A stretch of 56,412 bases of DNA, from contig NZ_JAAIJR010000025.1 in NCBI RefSeq assembly GCF_010915725.1, positions 1 to 56,412 of the forward strand. The letters are read 5' to 3'. The notes below the pieces were generated by a model. It was not told the DNA's origin. It did no database searches and saw only the letters and a program-made list of their open reading frames with translations. Source of the stretch: Thiorhodococcus mannitoliphagus. Its GTDB lineage: Bacteria; Pseudomonadota; Gammaproteobacteria; Chromatiales; Chromatiaceae. Below, one piece after another: positions 8,715-16,073 of this stretch; positions within the stretch are counted from its first letter, which is position 1, and each line of letters begins with the position of its first letter. A program made the position numbers and the translations under genes.

Positions 8715-9926
8715 TCAGCCCTCCGGCGGCCATTCGGCGACCACCAGTGCGCCGTCACGCGACTCGACCACGGCGGGCACTCGCTCGATCTGGAAGCGGC
8801 GCCGGACGTCGGGGGTGAGGAGGTAGAGCGGATCGTGCAAGGCCGTCTGAATGGCGCGATAGCCCTCCCAACCGGCGGCGCGATCCAACCGTGTTGCCAG
8901 ATAGAGCGGCAGCCGTCCCTCGACGCGACTCGCCGCTCCAAGCCGCGCGACCTCGGCCACTTGGCGTGGGTCGGTGGCGTCAAAGACGAAAAGGCGCTGA
9001 CGGAAGGGCATGACGGCAAGCGGATCGACACGCTCGCCAGCGCGGATCAGGGTGGTCCCGTTCGGGTGGGTCGCATCGGCTTGAGCGACGAGCGTCAGAT
9101 CCAGACGTCGCTCACAGGGCTTCTCCGCCACCGGTAGCTCGGCAAAGGCCGCCCGCTCCCAATAGCGCGCTAACGCTGCTTCACGCTGGGCGCTCCAGTC
9201 AATGCCGGACAGACGCCGCTGCAGCTCAGCAATCAGATCGGGCTCGCTGACGGCGACGGTGGGTCCACGCACGCCCAGATCACCGCGCCTGCCCTCCTCT
9301 ACCTGCTCAAGGACCCAGTCCGGGCGGCTGATGCCGCTGACGCGGGCGACCTCTTTCCCGGCCCCATCGGTGACGATCAGCGTCGGAGCGACCGCCACCA
9401 GCGGGGGCTGGAAGGGGCGCGGATCGATCTCGATGCGGGGAAGTGCGTCGCTATCCATGTCGTTGCTCGTTCCACGCAAGAGCCCGTGGATCCGGCGGAT
9501 GAAGGCACCCAGCGATTCACCGGGCGCCACGCCACGAAAGACCACCCGCACCTCGGGCCGCCCGGCCGCCTGCGCGAAAAGGTCGCGCAGTTGAGCCTCA
9601 CCCAGTGCGCGGGAAGCCAGGATGGTAAGGGTCAGCCCACGGTCGCTTTGCCCCGTCGGCGCTGCATCGGGGGCCAGAGGTATGACCCACGCCGGAGCAC
9701 CAGCCTCCAGATCGCTCAACCGTCGCGACCACGCCTCGATTGACGCCTTCTGGTCTGTCAGCCATCCCGGCAACGGCGTCCTCAACGCCTGCTCTTCGAT
9801 GCGGACGGCCTCGTCCCGAAGCTTGGTCTCGGGCAACGCGGACTGCGCCAACGCGAAGGTCACTGCGCCGCTGCCGACGACGAGTCCCAGCACCCATGCC
9901 GCCAGCCAGCACTCAGAACAGCGCAT
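8715..9926 (-). CDS. TrbC-TraW fusion, conjugative pilus assembly
   Basis: About 403 residues from the ATG at 9926, which lies within the end of the S26 peptidase gene (14-nt overlap). A signal peptide with a hydrophobic core starts the protein. The N-terminal half has the F-type TrbC pattern (VFRGVAPGESLGAFIRRI, then LPRIEIDPRPF and LIV). The C-terminal half matches TraW (GTTLIRAGERVDPL, MPFRQRLFVFDATDP). In F these are two periplasmic proteins that interact during pilus assembly; here they form one chain. The longer open frame to 10034 has no support because it lies wholly in the upstream gene. Confidence 0.85.
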   Translation of the reverse strand: MRCSECWLAAWVLGLVVGSGAVTFALAQSALPETKLRDEAVRIEEQALRTPLPGWLTDQKASIEAWSRRLSDLEAGAPAWVIPLAPDAAPTGQSDRGLTLTILASRALGEAQLRDLFAQAAGRPEVRVVFRGVAPGESLGAFIRRIHGLLRGTSNDMDSDALPRIEIDPRPFQPPLVAVAPTLIVTDGAGKEVARVSGISRPDWVLEQVEEGRRGDLGVRGPTVAVSEPDLIAELQRRLSGIDWSAQREAALARYWERAAFAELPVAEKPCERRLDLTLVAQADATHPNGTTLIRAGERVDPLAVMPFRQRLFVFDATDPRQVAEVARLGAASRVEGRLPLYLATRLDRAAGWEGYRAIQTALHDPLYLLTPDVRRRFQIERVPAVVESRDGALVVAEWPPEG

Positions 9927-10485
9927 ACGCCTTCCCCACGACCTGAGCCTGCGGCAGAAAGCCCCAGTAGCGCGAGTCGAAGCTGTCCGCCGTCTCGCCG
10001 AGCATCCAGAAATGCTCGACCGGCACCCGCTCATGACGCAGAAAGGTCGTCGGATCCTGCTTCAGGGTCACCGCCAGGGCCAGTCCGTCGGCCATGCGCA
10101 TCCCGTTGATCCAGGTGTGCTCGGGATCGACCGTCACCCAGTCTCCCGGCACCCCTAAGGCATGCTTGATCAGCAGCTGACCATCACGGAACCAGGGCGC
10201 GAGCCCCTGGGCACGGAAGGCCACCAGATCGCCCTGGGTGATCTCCTCCGGCCCCTGCCAGGTATCGACCAGGAAGACGCGATAGGGGGCCAGACTCACC
10301 CGCGCCTGGGTGTCGATGCCGAGGCGATAGCGTGCGCTCCCATAGAGCGCGGCGGCCACCAGCACAAGCAGCAGGACAGACGACAGCCAGAGGAATCGCC
10401 GCGAGCGTCCCCGGATCTGGGGATGCGCGGCCCTCGCCTCGAAAAGCCCGCGCTGTCGTTGGGCGAGCGGCTCAATCCGCTGCAT
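9913..10485 (-). CDS. traF: Conjugation-linked S26 signal peptidase (TraF/TrhF type)
   Basis: 190 residues with one N-terminal membrane segment (about 31-48) and a periplasmic peptidase domain of family S26. The probable nucleophile serine is in RVSLAPYRVF, the catalytic lysine in LIKHALGVPGD, and the last conserved box is GETADSFDSRYWG. Enzymes of this kind process the pilin or circularise it in conjugation systems. The start is well supported: GGAGGT lies 5 nt upstream and the ATG overlaps the trbI stop by 14 nt. This is the peptidase TraF and is not related to the F-plasmid protein of the same name. Confidence 0.88.
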   Translation of the reverse strand: MQRIEPLAQRQRGLFEARAAHPQIRGRSRRFLWLSSVLLLVLVAAALYGSARYRLGIDTQARVSLAPYRVFLVDTWQGPEEITQGDLVAFRAQGLAPWFRDGQLLIKHALGVPGDWVTVDPEHTWINGMRMADGLALAVTLKQDPTTFLRHERVPVEHFWMLGETADSFDSRYWGFLPQAQVVGKAYALF

Positions 10486-10831
10486 GCCGCACCTCCCGCT
10501 CCGTCAGGATCAGACCCGCCGGCGCTGCCAGGACAGCCTGACGATCAAAGACCAGGAGTCCCTGCCCAGCCAGCCGCTCGGCGGTCGTCCGATAGTCGTC
10601 CAGCAGCGCCTTCAACCGCGCTGGATCTGCCTCCCGCGCAGCAGCGGACAGGTCGAGCACCACGATCGGCGGACGCACGGCGAGTGACCGGTTCAGTTCC
10701 CGCTGCATCCAGATCAGCCCGGTGCCGGTCACAACCACCGACACAAGTAGCGCGAGCATGCTTGGCGGCCAGCCATAACCGGTTGGTGTTGGTTTGCAGG
10801 TGCGCCGCGGCGGCGTGCGGATTTCAGCCAT
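10472..10831 (-). CDS. trbI: F-type conjugation protein TrbI
   Basis: 119 residues. One membrane segment at about residues 24-41 follows a basic N-terminus, and a periplasmic region with PPIVVLDLSAAA comes next, as in the F-type TrbI family, which influences pilus extension and retraction. AGGAG lies 7 nt before the ATG, and the ATG overlaps the traC stop by 8 nt, indicating coupled translation. Position between traC and the S26 peptidase is the usual order in SXT-type elements. Confidence 0.8.
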   Translation of the reverse strand: MAEIRTPPRRTCKPTPTGYGWPPSMLALLVSVVVTGTGLIWMQRELNRSLAVRPPIVVLDLSAAAREADPARLKALLDDYRTTAERLAGQGLLVFDRQAVLAAPAGLILTEREVRHAAD

Positions 10832-12506
10832 GCCCCCGCTCCTTCAGCAGCCGCAGAATCGCCTCGGTCACCGAAAGCCCCTGCTGCCGCAGCGCATCAA
10901 GCGCCGCCACATCCCGGGGATGGGTCGAATAGAGCAGCTGTCGGAAGGGATCGACGACCAAACGGCCGATGCCCGCTCCGCTGTCGCAGACGGTCATGAT
11001 CTCGGAATAGGCGCCGGGGAGTGTGTGGACGGTCTTCAGCAGCTCCGCCCCCGCCTCGGTCAGCGGCAGGCGCTTGGCCTCGCGCAGTTGATCGATGGCT
11101 TGCGCGGGCTGCGCGAGCAGGAAGGTATGGGCCGAGTTCTCGGCGATGGCCCGTCCGGTCGGGTTGGCGTAGAGATCGTTGAGCGACTGGGTCACGGTCA
11201 CCGCCGCGCCGCGGTACTTGCGAAAGCGCCGGTAGCCGGTCTCGATGAAGCGGGCGACATCGCCTTGGGTGAGCAGATCCCAAGCCTCATCGATGATGAC
11301 GAGCTTGGGCTGCTCGCGCTCGCCGAGGTACATCGCCTGCTGGATCTGATAGATCAGCTGCAGCAGCACCACTTGTTGGAGGTGTTTGCGGCCCTTCAGC
11401 TCTTCGAGTTCCAGGACCACGAACGGGGCTGAAAACTCAATGCTGTTGGGTCCGTTGAAGAAACGCCCATACTCGCCCTGGGTGGTGAAGGGATAGAGCT
11501 GGGTGCTCAGATCCCGCACCCGTGCGTCAGCCTCCGCCGCGAGCGCTGCGGCGACCGCATCAATGGTCATGTCCGCCCCCAGCGCGTCCCAGACCTGCTT
11601 GAGGATGCGTTTGAGCCCGGAGAGGCGGTAATCCCCCAGCGGCTCCGAGGGCGCGAGCATGGTCGCGAGCAAAGTCGCGATCATGTCCGCCTCCTCATCC
11701 CAGTGGTGGACCAGCTGGAAGGGATTGAGACAGATCGTCGACTCACGGGTGAAGGCTAGAAACTGCCCTTCCAGCGCCTCGCAGAGCTTCTCGTAGGAGC
11801 GCCCGACGTCGATCACCCAGCAGCGCCCCCCGACCGACAAGGTCGTGGAGATCAGCTCGTTGGTCAGAAACGACTTGCCCGAGCCCGACTGGGCGGCGAT
11901 GCAAGCGTTGTAGTTGGAGGCCGAGTCGAACAGCGACAGATTCATCAGCTGTCCACCCCGGCTGATGAGGTTGAAGACCGGGGTTCCGGTCCCCTTCCAG
12001 TCCCCATGCACCGGCATGAGGTTCACCGCATGGGTAGCGGATAGGGTGCGGTAGCGCTGCAGGTCGCGAATCGCCCCGCGATCGGCGCCGAAGGGCAGAC
12101 AGTTCAAGAACAGCGGCAGGGTGAAAAAGCGGTCGCTCACGACCTGGAACCCGAGTTCCCGCCAGTAGGTGCGCAGATTGGACGCGGCGGCTGTCGCCTC
12201 ATCGCGATGGGAGAACAACACCAGTCCCAGATAGGCCCGCACCGGCCGGTCCCCGGCATCCAGGCGCTCGAACAGCACACGGAATCCGCGTGCCCGCTCC
12301 CCCAGACGCGGCAGATACATGGCGACCGGCCCCGCCGCCATCTTGGTCGCCCACTGGCTCTGCGCCTGCAGCACCGCGCGGGTTGCCTCGGGCTCGGGGA
12401 AATGGAGGTTCAGACAGACCAGCAGGTTGTGCGGGATGCCGCGCGTTTGGCGGTAGCGACGCGCAGTAGCCTGTGAAACAGCGGAGGTTGCAGTGTCTTT
12501 CTCGTG
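10824..12506 (-). pseudogene. traC: 5'-truncated traC, conjugation ATPase
   Basis: The reading frame is open back to a TGA at 12507-12509, and TraC-like sequence can be followed to about 12470 (RRYRQTRGIPHNLLV). The first usable codon on record is a GTG at 12374, giving 516 residues. Walker A is AAQSGSGKSF and Walker B is LVIIDEAWDLL, with the C-terminal VirB4/TraC domain complete. Full-length TraC is usually about 800 residues or more, so the N-terminal third that binds the membrane complex is missing. The sequence before 12500 belongs to an unrelated toxin-antitoxin region. TraC powers pilus assembly, so this copy is probably non-functional unless the missing part is supplied elsewhere. Confidence 0.85.
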
Positions 12507-12530
12507 TCAGCGGACCTGACTCCACTGACA
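12505..12530. repeat. Imperfect inverted repeat at the traC breakpoint
   Basis: TGTCAGCGGA at 12505 faces TCCACTGACA ending at 12530; 9 of 10 positions pair. It sits exactly where traC homology is lost and before the pemK gene. This could be a remnant end of a mobile element or a recombination site; no transposase is adjacent. Confidence 0.4.
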
Positions 12531-12548
12531 AGACAGCCAATCGCCGGA

Positions 12549-12893
12549 TCAGCCCGATGTCTTGATCAGGTACGCGGACAACCGCTCCAATAGGCGGCGA
12601 TGTCGATCCGGTGCGAGCGTACCGATAACGCCGAGCAATCGCCTGTCGGGCAGCACGGCCAAGAAGCCCAGGCGGATGAGCGAGGGAGACTTCAAACCGC
12701 TGGCGGCAAAGTCGGCATGGTCCGCCAGGATCGGATCGTCGAATCCCGCGATCTCCTGATGCAACTGAGTGCTGACGCCACAGACCAACCAGTCCCCGAA
12801 ACCTGGCATGCGCCGCAGGGCAATCGTCGGGCGGTTCTTCGCGCGCCCGTCAGCTTGGGGAAGCGGCGTCAGAACCACATCGCCCTCGTTCAT
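12549..12893 (-). CDS. PemK/MazF-family toxin
   Basis: 114 residues. GDVVLTPLPQADGRAKNRP at the N-terminus is the typical opening of PemK/MazF endoribonucleases (GDVVL and the Lys/Arg-Pro segment), and the rest has the expected strand-rich pattern ending in a C-terminal helix (RRLLERLSAYL). These toxins cleave mRNA and are neutralised by a partner. The ATG overlaps the antitoxin stop as ATGA, the usual coupled arrangement. The pair appears intact, unlike the two neighbouring toxin-antitoxin loci. Confidence 0.8.
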   Translation of the reverse strand: MNEGDVVLTPLPQADGRAKNRPTIALRRMPGFGDWLVCGVSTQLHQEIAGFDDPILADHADFAASGLKSPSLIRLGFLAVLPDRRLLGVIGTLAPDRHRRLLERLSAYLIKTSG

Positions 12894-13108
12894 GGATGTC
12901 TCACATCGGTCAGGCTGTACTCGGGCTCGTCGTCTCCATAGGCTTGCGCGAGACCCGTTCCCGCGAGGTCCGCCCAGGGTTCGCGTTCGGCGTCCATTGA
13001 AGGCGACACCACTGTCACCAACAGCCGAGCATTGCTGGGAAGCTGGAACGGCTCATCGAGAATGATCGACTGGCCGTCGAAATGGGCGTTCAGGGTAATG
13101 CTGGGCAT
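12890..13108 (-). CDS. Antitoxin partner of the PemK-type toxin
   Basis: 72 residues from the ATG at 13108, with AGAGG 5 nt upstream; an upstream ATG at 13204 is not supported. The N-terminal part (MPSITLNAHFDGQSIILDEP) looks like a small beta-rich DNA-binding segment and the acidic C-terminus (EREPWADL, DDEPEYSL) suits toxin binding. The specific family is not certain. It ends within the toxin start codon. Confidence 0.72.
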   Translation of the reverse strand: MPSITLNAHFDGQSIILDEPFQLPSNARLLVTVVSPSMDAEREPWADLAGTGLAQAYGDDEPEYSLTDVRHP

Positions 13109-13499
13109 GGGGACCTCTGCAAGGATCAGTCGGTGATCGGAAGCCGGCTCCAGTGCCGCGCAGGCCAAGGTCCGCGAAGCGCGCCCAAAGGCCGTATGAC
13201 TCATCCTGTTTCTTCGAGAAGACGAGCACCCACCGGAGGATCATGGTCGAGAGACAGCGTGGAAACTCTGAGCACGCAGGATACGATGAGCGAGCGCGAA
13301 CCGCACCATTCCGTGGCGCGGTCTTCGCGATCGATGCGTTTCGTGCCTGATCGCATCCGACGACGGCGCGCAGCGGTGCTCACCCTGGAAGCGATGCCTT
13401 TCATGGCCCGCCTCCGGCCCGGACGCCAGCAGGACCGTCGGTTGAACAAAGACCGATTGCAGATGCTATTCTGAGTGCTCTTGATCGCGGGAGAGCATG
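13109..13499. other. Intergenic region between two toxin-antitoxin loci
   Basis: About 390 bp with no coding sequence I can support; short open frames on both strands lack start signals and recognisable content. A weak promoter-like pair, TTGAAC at 13442 and TATTCT at 13467, lies upstream of the plus-strand antitoxin, but the 19-bp spacing is long. The other strand carries the leader of the PemK antitoxin. Confidence 0.4.
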
Positions 13500-13754
13500 A
13501 TGACCCATCACATCCTGGCGGAAGTCACCGCCAGTGTCACCGAATTGAAGCGGAATCCCATGGGAACCGTGGCGGCTGGCGAAGGCTTTCCGGTCGCGAT
13601 CCTCAACCGCAATGAGCCGGCGTTCTATTGCGTGCCGGCTCACGCCTACGAGGCGCTGATGGATCGGCTGGAAGACTTGGAACTCAATGCGCTGGCCGAT
13701 GCCCGTCTTGCCGACGGTCAGACACCGCTGAAGGTGTCCTTGGATGACCTATGA
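13500..13754 (+). CDS. Phd/RelB-type antitoxin
   Basis: 84 residues from the second of two adjacent ATGs (13497 and 13500). GGGAG at 13489-13493 is 6 nt from the second and only 3 nt from the first, which favours 13500. The sequence ILAEVTASVTELKRNP, then GFPVAILNRNEPAFYCVP, is the Phd/YefM-StbD pattern of an N-terminal DNA-binding segment, with a C-terminal toxin-binding helix (YEALMDRLEDLELNALAD). The stop overlaps the start of a toxin gene of which only the first codons remain, so the antitoxin is orphaned here. Confidence 0.8.
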   Translation: MTHHILAEVTASVTELKRNPMGTVAAGEGFPVAILNRNEPAFYCVPAHAYEALMDRLEDLELNALADARLADGQTPLKVSLDDL

Positions 13755-13788
13755 ACTGGCCTTTCATCCTGATGCGCTGAAGGAATCA
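13744..13788 (+). pseudogene. 5' remnant of a RelE-type toxin gene
   Basis: An ATG overlapping the end of the antitoxin begins MTYELAFHPDALKE, the normal opening of a RelE/StbE toxin. After about 14 codons similarity is lost; the frame then runs through unrelated residues to a TGA near 13834. The remaining ~70 codons and all catalytic residues are absent. The sequence after the break belongs to a minus-strand hepT remnant and a strong hairpin. Confidence 0.65.
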
Positions 13789-13925
13789 GTGACTGTCGCC
13801 CTCTCGAAGCGCTCCAAACGTACGGGACGGGGGTGAATACCCCGTCCCGCATAGCGCGCCTGAATCTTCCCCAGTGCCTCATCGATCTGGCGCAGGATGT
13901 CCAGCGCCAGGGTGCGGTCAGACAT
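13764..13925 (-). pseudogene. 5' remnant of a HepT-type (DUF86, HEPN) toxin gene
   Basis: The frame starts at an ATG overlapping the mntA-like stop by 8 nt and gives MSDRTLALDILRQIDEALGK followed by IQARYAG, the expected start of HepT. It then runs into a palindrome and ends after 53 codons. HepT is normally about 110-150 residues, and its RNase motif (R-x4-H) lies in the lost part. The toxin is therefore inactivated while its antitoxin gene is intact. Confidence 0.6.
13823..13849. repeat. Perfect 10-bp hairpin at a recombination junction
   Basis: CGGGACGGGG and CCCCGTCCCG pair around a 7-nt loop. It lies between the relE and hepT remnants, where both genes lose similarity, so it may be the scar or end of a lost mobile element. 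It could also act as a bidirectional transcription block, though no T-run follows. Confidence 0.5.
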
Positions 13926-14244
13926 CGATGCCTTCCCGCTCGATGCGGGCCTTGAGCAGGGGATTCATCCGCTCGCGCAGACGCACGATATCGACCTTGC
14001 GGCGCACACGGTCTTCGATGGCGTCCTCAATATGAACAAGAAGATAGGGGTTGGGCGTTCTGGTCGTGACATAGATATCCAGATCACTGGCGGCGGTTGG
14101 ATTGCCGCGCGCGAAGGAGCCAAAAATACCCAGTTCGAGGATCCCCAAGGCGTCGCCCTGAGACGCTTTGAATTGGCGCAGGGTGCTGAGTACCTGATCC
14201 TGGGACGAGTGCGAGCCGTGCGAGGTGTTGGGCGCTCTGGTCAT
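13918..14244 (-). CDS. MNT-type nucleotidyltransferase antitoxin (MntA-like)
   Basis: 108 residues. GIFGSFARGNPTAASDLDI carries the minimal nucleotidyltransferase signature G-S-x2-R-G and the metal-binding D-x-D, and VDIVRL supplies the third acidic strand. In MntA-HepT systems this enzyme adds AMP to the HEPN toxin and so blocks it. The partner gene follows with an 8-nt overlap but is truncated. The start could also lie slightly downstream, since the first 12 residues look unconserved. Confidence 0.82.
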   Translation of the reverse strand: MTRAPNTSHGSHSSQDQVLSTLRQFKASQGDALGILELGIFGSFARGNPTAASDLDIYVTTRTPNPYLLVHIEDAIEDRVRRKVDIVRLRERMNPLLKARIEREGIDV

Positions 14245-14364
14245 GGGGCATCTGATGCCTGATTCAAAACTGCGTTTTGTGTGATTAGCCTGATCCTAAG
14301 CGGATGGAGGTGCATGGCTTGGCAGACGCTGTGAGTGAACGTATTCGACGCTGGCTGGGCACGG

Positions 14365-15921
14365 CTAGAGTAAATCGTCTTCGAAATCTATGGGGCCGTA
14401 GTCAGTCTCGGATGGTGGTGGCTGGTTTTCTTGATTCGGGAGAGCGGGCTGTGTGTTGGGGAGATCGGCTTGGGAGATGGCTGATTGTGGTTGTGCAGGC
14501 AGGGCGTCCATTAGTTCGATGATGTCTTGACGACGCAAGAGGTGCCACATGAGAACTTCTAGCAACTCGAATGATACTTCCCAACGATCAGCATAGCGTT
14601 CGATCAATTCCAGGCTCCAGGGCAGGGCTGAATTACTGGACAGCCCCTTACAACCATCCCACCTCCATCGATCTACATAGCGTTCGATCAGTTCCAGACT
14701 CCAGGGCAGAGCGTTGTTACCAGACAGTCCAAAAAAATCCCAATTCCACCGCTCCGCATAGCGCTCGATCAATTCCAGGCTCCAGGGCAGAGCATTATTG
14801 CCGGACAGTTCATCCCACTTCCATCGATCTACATAGCGTTCGATCAGCTCCATGCTCCAGGGTAAAGCGCTATTCCTTGACAGGCTGTCCCAATCCCACC
14901 GCTCCGCATAGCGATCAATCAGTTCCAGGCTCCAAGGCAGAGCGTCATTGCTAGACAGTCCCAACCATCCCCAAACCCACCGCTCCGCATAGCGATCAAT
15001 CAGTTCCAGGCTCCAAGGCAGATCGTTATTGATGGACAGCCCCTTACATCCCCAGTTCCATCGATCAGAAAAGTGTTCGATGAGATCTAGGCTCCAGGGT
15101 AGATTGGGACAATGATAATCGCCGGACAGTACATCCCAACGCCACCGATCCACATAGCGCTCAATCAGTTCCAGGCTCCAGGGCAGGGCGTTGTTACCAG
15201 ACAGTCCATACCAACTCCACCGATCTACATAGCGTTCAATCAGTTCCAGACTCCAGGGCAGGGCGTTGTTACCAGACAGTCCATGCCAATCCCACTGCTC
15301 CGCATAGCGTTCGATCAGTTCCAGGCTCCAAGGTAAATCGTTATTACATGACAGGTAATCCCACTTCCAACGCTCCGCATAGCGTTCAATCAGTTCCAGG
15401 CCCCATTGAAAACCCTCTGCTCCTGAAAGAGCTTCAAAAATATCATTATTTAATCCAGTATAGCCATCAATATAAGATAAAATCGATTCCGAATTGACGC
15501 TTGACAAAATATGACTGCCAATAAGTTTCTCCGCATGTCGCTGAATAAAATCCATTTCCCATGGAATAGACTTATTGAACGATAAACCATATTCTGCATC
15601 ACAGGCTGGAGCCCAAGCCCAAAGATCTGAATACTGTTCGATAAGCTCTAGGCTCCAAGGTAGATTTTCGTTCGACGAGAGAAAATCCATTTCCCATGAA
15701 CTTATATAGCGATCAATCAGATCTTTGCTGATTGGGTAATGCAGCGACAAGCCGGATACCAAGAAATCTGGACGCTTTCGAAGAAACGCCTTAAACCTCT
15801 CGCGCTCGACCTCGTTCTTGGCAACGGCCGCAACCGCCAGTATTCGATCCGTGACCTGCGCCAAGGCGCGGCTGGTGGCGGGCACTAGGGCGCGTGTGGG
15901 ATGGGGTAAGTCGTCACTCAT
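14365..15921 (-). CDS. LPWS-repeat protein
   Basis: 518 residues made almost wholly of about 13 tandem copies of a 25-30 residue unit with the consensus LPWSLELIERYADRWxW followed by LSxNNA. The most alike copies lie between residues 190 and 450; the first few are diverged. The N-terminal segment (FKAFLRKRPDFLVSGLS) and the C-terminal segment (LLRRQDIIELMDALP) match the equivalent parts of the neighbouring PLD/J-domain protein, so this gene looks like an expanded version of its repeat region. AGGAG lies about 11 nt before the ATG. There is no signal peptide or membrane segment. The C-terminal tail is Pro- and Gln-rich, then acidic. Function is unknown; repeats of this kind usually bind proteins. 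Confidence 0.8.
   Translation of the reverse strand: MSDDLPHPTRALVPATSRALAQVTDRILAVAAVAKNEVERERFKAFLRKRPDFLVSGLSLHYPISKDLIDRYISSWEMDFLSSNENLPWSLELIEQYSDLWAWAPACDAEYGLSFNKSIPWEMDFIQRHAEKLIGSHILSSVNSESILSYIDGYTGLNNDIFEALSGAEGFQWGLELIERYAERWKWDYLSCNNDLPWSLELIERYAEQWDWHGLSGNNALPWSLELIERYVDRWSWYGLSGNNALPWSLELIERYVDRWRWDVLSGDYHCPNLPWSLDLIEHFSDRWNWGCKGLSINNDLPWSLELIDRYAERWVWGWLGLSSNDALPWSLELIDRYAERWDWDSLSRNSALPWSMELIERYVDRWKWDELSGNNALPWSLELIERYAERWNWDFFGLSGNNALPWSLELIERYVDRWRWDGCKGLSSNSALPWSLELIERYADRWEVSFELLEVLMWHLLRRQDIIELMDALPAQPQSAISQADLPNTQPALPNQENQPPPSETDYGPIDFEDDLL
14590..15420. repeat. DNA-level tandem repeats encoding the LPWS units
   Basis: A core resembling CGTTCGATCAGTTCCAGGCT recurs every 78-95 bp about ten times, with differences mainly at silent or surface positions. 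Such near-identical repeats invite unequal recombination and copy-number change between strains. Confidence 0.85.
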
Positions 15922-16073
15922 TGCATGGATTCTCCTGATCGATTCTGCTCGTCAGTCGGTGGACAGGGGCGGCTGAACGGTCGCCAGCATGATTTTCACT
16001 CGTCCATGTCGCACCCGATGCGCCGTGATGGACTCGGGCGCCCTTTCGATTGATCGTCGATTGGTTAGACCCG

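Noticed and set aside
12199..12540. 113-codon minus-strand frame across the traC break
   Set aside because: It is an out-of-frame reading of traC; the true frame stays open to 12506.
14590..15420. CRISPR-like periodic repeats
   Set aside because: The periodic units are in one reading frame and encode a protein repeat; the intervals are coding and related to one another.
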